Shown piece by piece: positions 42,794 to 45,928 of a DNA stretch of 45,928 nt. The stretch lies in contig VAWU01000068.1 in NCBI GenBank assembly GCA_005888325.1, positions 1-45,928 of the forward strand, given 5' to 3'. Numbering within the stretch: the stretch's first letter is position 1; every line of letters begins with the position of its first letter. The DNA is from Actinomycetota bacterium (GTDB taxonomy: Bacteria; Actinomycetota; Acidimicrobiia; Acidimicrobiales; AC-14). Both the position numbers and the translations under genes were made by a program. The notes under the pieces were generated by a model that had not been told where the DNA came from, did no database searches, and saw only the letters and a program-made list of their open reading frames with translations.

Positions 42794-44071
42794 TCAGAAC
42801 TCCGTGGCGCACCAGGGCGCTTCGGCGGTCTTGAAGAGCCCGTCGCCGGCGGCCAGCGCCCCGGGCGCGTGCTCCTCGATCCGGCCCGCCCGCGCCAGCG
42901 CGGTGCAGCCGACGCCACCGAGGTAGAGCGCGCCGAGGTCGGCCACGCTCATGGCGAGGTCGGGCTCGGCGCGGGTTCTTCGGCACTCGGCACCGTCGGG
43001 ACCGCCGACCAGCTCGTAGCGGCCCGCGTTGTGCGGCTTGAACGAGTCGGTCACCTCGAGCACGAGCCGCCCAGGTGACGCATAGCGCCGGCCGCCCAAC
43101 GCGCCGGGGATGTCGACCAGGCGCGCCCACAACCAGTCGCTCACCGCGGTGACCCGGAACCGGCGCGGGTCCGACAGCATCCAGCGCAGGGGCTCGTCGA
43201 CCGGCGCGTTTGCGCAGCTCAGGGTGGCTGTGAGGTCGACACCGAGGCAGAACTGCCAGAGCGCGGCCCGCACCGCGGGGCTCGACCCGTGCAGCTCGTA
43301 CACCTGCGTGTCGCCCGCGGCCACACCTTCGTCCCTCCAGTTCCTCTTGACCCGGTACGAGACGAACCCGTCGGCCTCGCCGGCGTCGGACTCGTGCAGT
43401 GCGTAGAAGCGCGGCGAGGCGCCGTCGCGCTGGTCCTCGGGATCGCGGAAGTAGTCGAGCCACCATCCGTGCGGCCGGCTCAATGCGCCGACGCAGCTCC
43501 GACGCAGCTCGTCGTAGAGGTCAGGGATGCGCTTGGGTGCTTCGTCGTTGTCGAGCATCACCACCCGGCCGCCCGCATCGACCGGTCGGGTCAGGCCGGC
43601 GTGGAGCCGTTCGATGGCGAACCCCGCGGCCCACGTGGCGAGGCCGTAGCCGAAGCGCCCGTAGATGATGCTCTCCGAGGCGGTGAGCACGGCCACCGCC
43701 TCACCGCGATCGGCGACGTCGTCGAGCTGGCGCGCCATGAGCGAGGTCAGCACGCCCCGACGGCGGTGGGTGGGCAGCACCGCCACCGCGGTGACCGTGG
43801 CCGTGGGGACGATGGCCGGCCCCGGCACCGTGAGCTCCCACGATCCCGCCGCGGCGGTGCCGACGACGCGGCCCGCCTCGAACGCGGCGAGCGTGCGATC
43901 GATCTCGGTAATGGCCCGAATGGCTTCGAGGCGCGCCGGCGTCATCTCCTCGCTGAACGCAACGTGCCCGGCCGCAACGAATGCAGGGAGCTCGTCTTCG
44001 GTGACAGGACGGATCTCGAAGTCGGCGCGGCGTCCCGAGCCGGGGGCACCGAAGTCGGGGGCAGAGTGCAT
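42794..44071 (-). CDS. Eis-family N-acetyltransferase, 425 aa
   Basis: Matches the Eis (enhanced intracellular survival) architecture: N-terminal GNAT domain with the acetyl-CoA loop VAVLPTHRRRGVLTSLM (about 97-113), a second GNAT-like domain, and a sterol-carrier-like C-terminal domain with conserved end ...APWCATEF. The free C-terminal carboxylate of Phe is the catalytic base in characterised Eis enzymes, and Phe is retained. Eis acetylates lysine or aminoglycosides in mycobacteria; the substrate here is unknown. ATG 44071 begins 9 nt after the ispG stop. Confidence 0.86.
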   Translation of the reverse strand: MHSAPDFGAPGSGRRADFEIRPVTEDELPAFVAAGHVAFSEEMTPARLEAIRAITEIDRTLAAFEAGRVVGTAAAGSWELTVPGPAIVPTATVTAVAVLPTHRRRGVLTSLMARQLDDVADRGEAVAVLTASESIIYGRFGYGLATWAAGFAIERLHAGLTRPVDAGGRVVMLDNDEAPKRIPDLYDELRRSCVGALSRPHGWWLDYFRDPEDQRDGASPRFYALHESDAGEADGFVSYRVKRNWRDEGVAAGDTQVYELHGSSPAVRAALWQFCLGVDLTATLSCANAPVDEPLRWMLSDPRRFRVTAVSDWLWARLVDIPGALGGRRYASPGRLVLEVTDSFKPHNAGRYELVGGPDGAECRRTRAEPDLAMSVADLGALYLGGVGCTALARAGRIEEHAPGALAAGDGLFKTAEAPWCATEF

Positions 44072-44080
44072 GCCGCCGTT

Positions 44081-45304
44081 CTACTCGGTGCGCTTGCGGA
44101 TGAGCTCGACCTTTTCCTCGCTGTGGTTGACGTCGTGGCCCTGGCTTGCGAGCAGGGCCTGCCGGTCGGCCTCGGCCGCCGCGGCAGCGCCGGAATCGGC
44201 GGCGGCCAGACGCGCCTCGACTCCTTCGGCCACCAACCGCTCGGCCTCCTCGACGAGCGCATCCACCATCTCGTCCTCGGGGACCACCCGCACGACCTGG
44301 CCCTTGATGAACAGATGGCCGCGCTTGCGGCCCGCGGCGATGCCGAGGTCGGCCTCGCGGGCCTCGCCGGGGCCGTTCACCACGCAGCCCATCACCGCGA
44401 CTTGGATCGGCAGGTTGAGCGACTCGAGGGCAGCCTGCGCGTCGCGCGCCACGCCGATGACGTCGATCTCGGCCCGCCCGCACGACGGGCAGGCGATGAG
44501 GTCGAGCCCCTTGCGCTCGCGAAGACCCAACGCCTCGAGCAGCTGCCGGCCGGCACGCGCCTCCTCGACGGGGTCGGCGGTTAGCGAGTAGCGGATGGTG
44601 TCACCGATGCCCTCCATCAGGAGCGTCGCCATGCCCGCGGTCGCCTTCAGCAGGCCGGCCGGGGGCGGGCCCGCCTCGGTGACACCGAGGTGCAACGGGT
44701 GGTCGACGACGTCGGCCAGCTGCCGGTAGGCCTCGATCATCAAGGGCACGTTGGAGGCCTTCACCGAGATCTTGACGTCGTCGAAGCCGACCTCGTCGAA
44801 GTACGCGAGCTCCAGTTGGGCGGACTCGACCATCGCCTCGGGCGTCACCCGCCCGCCGTGCTTCTCGTAGAGCTTCGGGTCGAGCGACCCGCCGTTCACG
44901 CCGATGCGGATCGGCACACCGCGGTCGCGGCACTCGCTCGCGACGATCTTGATGTGCTCGGGCTTGCGGATGTTGCCCGGGTTGAGGCGGAGGCAGTGCA
45001 CTCCCGCGTCCAGCGCGGCGAGGGCCATCTTGTACTGGTGGTGGACGTCGGCGACGATCGGCACCGGCGCGCGGGGCACGATGCGAGCCAGGCCCTCGGC
45101 GGCGGCCTCGTCGTTGCACGTGCACCGCACGATGTCCGCGCCGGCCGCGGCCAGCGCGTAAATCTGGGCGAGCGTGCCGTCGACGTCGCCCGTCTTGGTG
45201 ATCGTCATCGACTGCACGCTCACCGGCGCGTCGCCGCCGACCGTGACGGGGTTCGTGGGATGCCGGAGGACGACCTGGCGGGTCTTCCGACGCGGGAACG
45301 CCAT
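44081..45304 (-). CDS. ispG: 4-hydroxy-3-methylbut-2-enyl-diphosphate synthase IspG, 407 aa
   Basis: Penultimate enzyme of the MEP isoprenoid pathway. A TIM-barrel N-terminal domain (VSVQSMTITKTGDVDGTL, HCLRLNPGNIRKPEHI) is followed by the iron-sulfur domain with Cys272, Cys275 (CPSCG), Cys307 and Glu314 (GCVVNGPGE), all four ligands of the [4Fe-4S] cluster. An Ala-rich C-terminal extension of about 35 residues is unusual. ATG 45304 lies 2 nt after the stop of the RseP gene (TAGGGATG), so co-transcription is very likely. Confidence 0.96.
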   Translation of the reverse strand: MAFPRRKTRQVVLRHPTNPVTVGGDAPVSVQSMTITKTGDVDGTLAQIYALAAAGADIVRCTCNDEAAAEGLARIVPRAPVPIVADVHHQYKMALAALDAGVHCLRLNPGNIRKPEHIKIVASECRDRGVPIRIGVNGGSLDPKLYEKHGGRVTPEAMVESAQLELAYFDEVGFDDVKISVKASNVPLMIEAYRQLADVVDHPLHLGVTEAGPPPAGLLKATAGMATLLMEGIGDTIRYSLTADPVEEARAGRQLLEALGLRERKGLDLIACPSCGRAEIDVIGVARDAQAALESLNLPIQVAVMGCVVNGPGEAREADLGIAAGRKRGHLFIKGQVVRVVPEDEMVDALVEEAERLVAEGVEARLAAADSGAAAAAEADRQALLASQGHDVNHSEEKVELIRKRTE

Positions 45305-45306
45305 CC

Positions 45307-45928
45307 CTACTGGATCGAGATGGGGCGGACGATGTCGAGGTAGAGGACGGCCACGCCGAACACCACGAGGAACACCACCACGGCAGAGGTGAGAGGAAGC
45401 AGCTTCGCCACATCGGCGTGGTACCGGCGGCCCCGACGCGAACGGATGCGCTCGTACACCGCGATGGCGACGTGGCCACCGTCGAACGGCAGCAACGGGA
45501 TCATGTTGAAGATCGCCACGAAGATGTTGATGCCGATCAGCAGCAGCAGCAGCTCGGAGAAGCGGTGGTCCTCCGCCAGATGGCCTGCGACGCGGGTGGC
45601 GCCGACCACCGAGACCGGCCGGTCGCTGTTGGTCGCGGTCGACCCCTGGCCGCTCTGGCCCACGATCTGGTCGGCGTAGTTCTTGAGCCGGTGCGGAGCG
45701 AAGAACGAGCCCAGGGCCTTGACGGTGAGGACGGTGCCGTTGCCGATGCCGCGCACGGTCTGGTCGAGCCCGCGCACCGGGCCGACGCGTTTGTTCTCGA
45801 CCTTCGAAGCGATGCCGACGAAACCCACCCGCTGACCTTCGGGGTTCTGGTGCGCGGGGACGACGGTCAGCGGCACCTGCGCGCCTTGGCGCTCGACGAC
45901 GAAGCGGATGTCCTTGCCCGGGCGCTTC
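45307..45928 (-). CDS. rseP: RIP metalloprotease RseP, 3' part (runs off right edge)
   Basis: Site-2-type intramembrane protease; only the last 207 residues are here. The end of a PDZ domain (RFVVERQGAQVPLTVVPAHQ) is followed by a hydrophobic region with the C-terminal metal-ligand motif MIPLLPFDGGHVAIAVYE, a membrane helix, and VVVFLVVFGVAVLYLDIV. The HExxH motif would lie off the window. The order rseP-ispG follows dxr in actinobacteria, so dxr probably lies just outside the right edge. Cleaves membrane-bound anti-sigma factors or signal peptides in relatives. Confidence 0.92.
   Translation of the reverse strand, partial: KRPGKDIRFVVERQGAQVPLTVVPAHQNPEGQRVGFVGIASKVENKRVGPVRGLDQTVRGIGNGTVLTVKALGSFFAPHRLKNYADQIVGQSGQGSTATNSDRPVSVVGATRVAGHLAEDHRFSELLLLLIGINIFVAIFNMIPLLPFDGGHVAIAVYERIRSRRGRRYHADVAKLLPLTSAVVVFLVVFGVAVLYLDIVRPISIQ

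Overview
This is a high-GC bacterial chromosome segment, roughly 70% GC by eye, packed with chromosomal housekeeping genes. I see no phage, plasmid, insertion-sequence or CRISPR signature. The gene set suggests a high-GC actinobacterium: an RpoD-type sigma factor next to dnaG, a long Pro/Ala/Gly-rich N-terminus on IF2, an Eis-type acetyltransferase, PadR and Tat-type genes, frequent GTG starts, and several genes that look leaderless. The class Acidimicrobiia is my best guess, but the sequence alone does not prove it. Almost every gene from 18.6 kb to the right end is on the minus strand.

Region 1 (1-9.1 kb) is a sensing and export module. On the minus strand run a lipoprotein, two different ABC ATPases and one double-FtsX permease, joined by overlapping stop/start codons, followed by an OmpR-type response regulator and its histidine kinase. 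A second response regulator/kinase pair is divergent on the plus strand. A secreted-protein gene runs off the left edge.

Region 2 (9.1-18.7 kb) is accessory. It holds a GNAT acetyltransferase, a PAP2 phosphatase, a DUF1508 protein, a membrane GAF-GGDEF diguanylate cyclase, a PadR regulator with its membrane-protein partner and a clear palindromic operator, a NUDIX hydrolase, a secreted sulfatase fused to two Calx-beta domains, tatA, two tRNA genes and a small YtxH-like protein.

Region 3 (18.7-29.3 kb) holds rpoD and dnaG, a prolyl-oligopeptidase-type peptidase with a frameshift near its N-terminus, pyruvate phosphate dikinase, an alkaline-phosphatase-superfamily protein and glycyl-tRNA synthetase. 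Neighbouring genes are mostly coupled by 4-nt overlaps.

Region 4 (29.3-37.6 kb) holds a Tat-signal secreted protein, recO, uppS, a divergent YihY/BrkB membrane protein, a GT4 glycosyltransferase, ribF, truB, an nrnA-type DHH phosphoesterase, rbfA and a DUF503 gene.

Region 5 (37.6-45.9 kb) is the classic rimP-nusA-ylxR-infB translation/transcription operon, leading into the truB/rbfA group. It is preceded by an Eis-like acetyltransferase, ispG and the 3' part of the RseP-type protease gene.

The observations most worth following are these: a candidate transcription attenuator with a competing antiterminator stem in the rimP leader; an apparent ylxR gene whose only possible start codon is ATA; a 38-bp imperfect palindrome over the padR promoter; a perfect 14-bp inverted repeat inside the 3' end of truB; and a hairpin bracketed by 12-bp direct repeats at 10.83-10.91 kb. 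I did not find a gene cluster that I can defend as a wholly new system.
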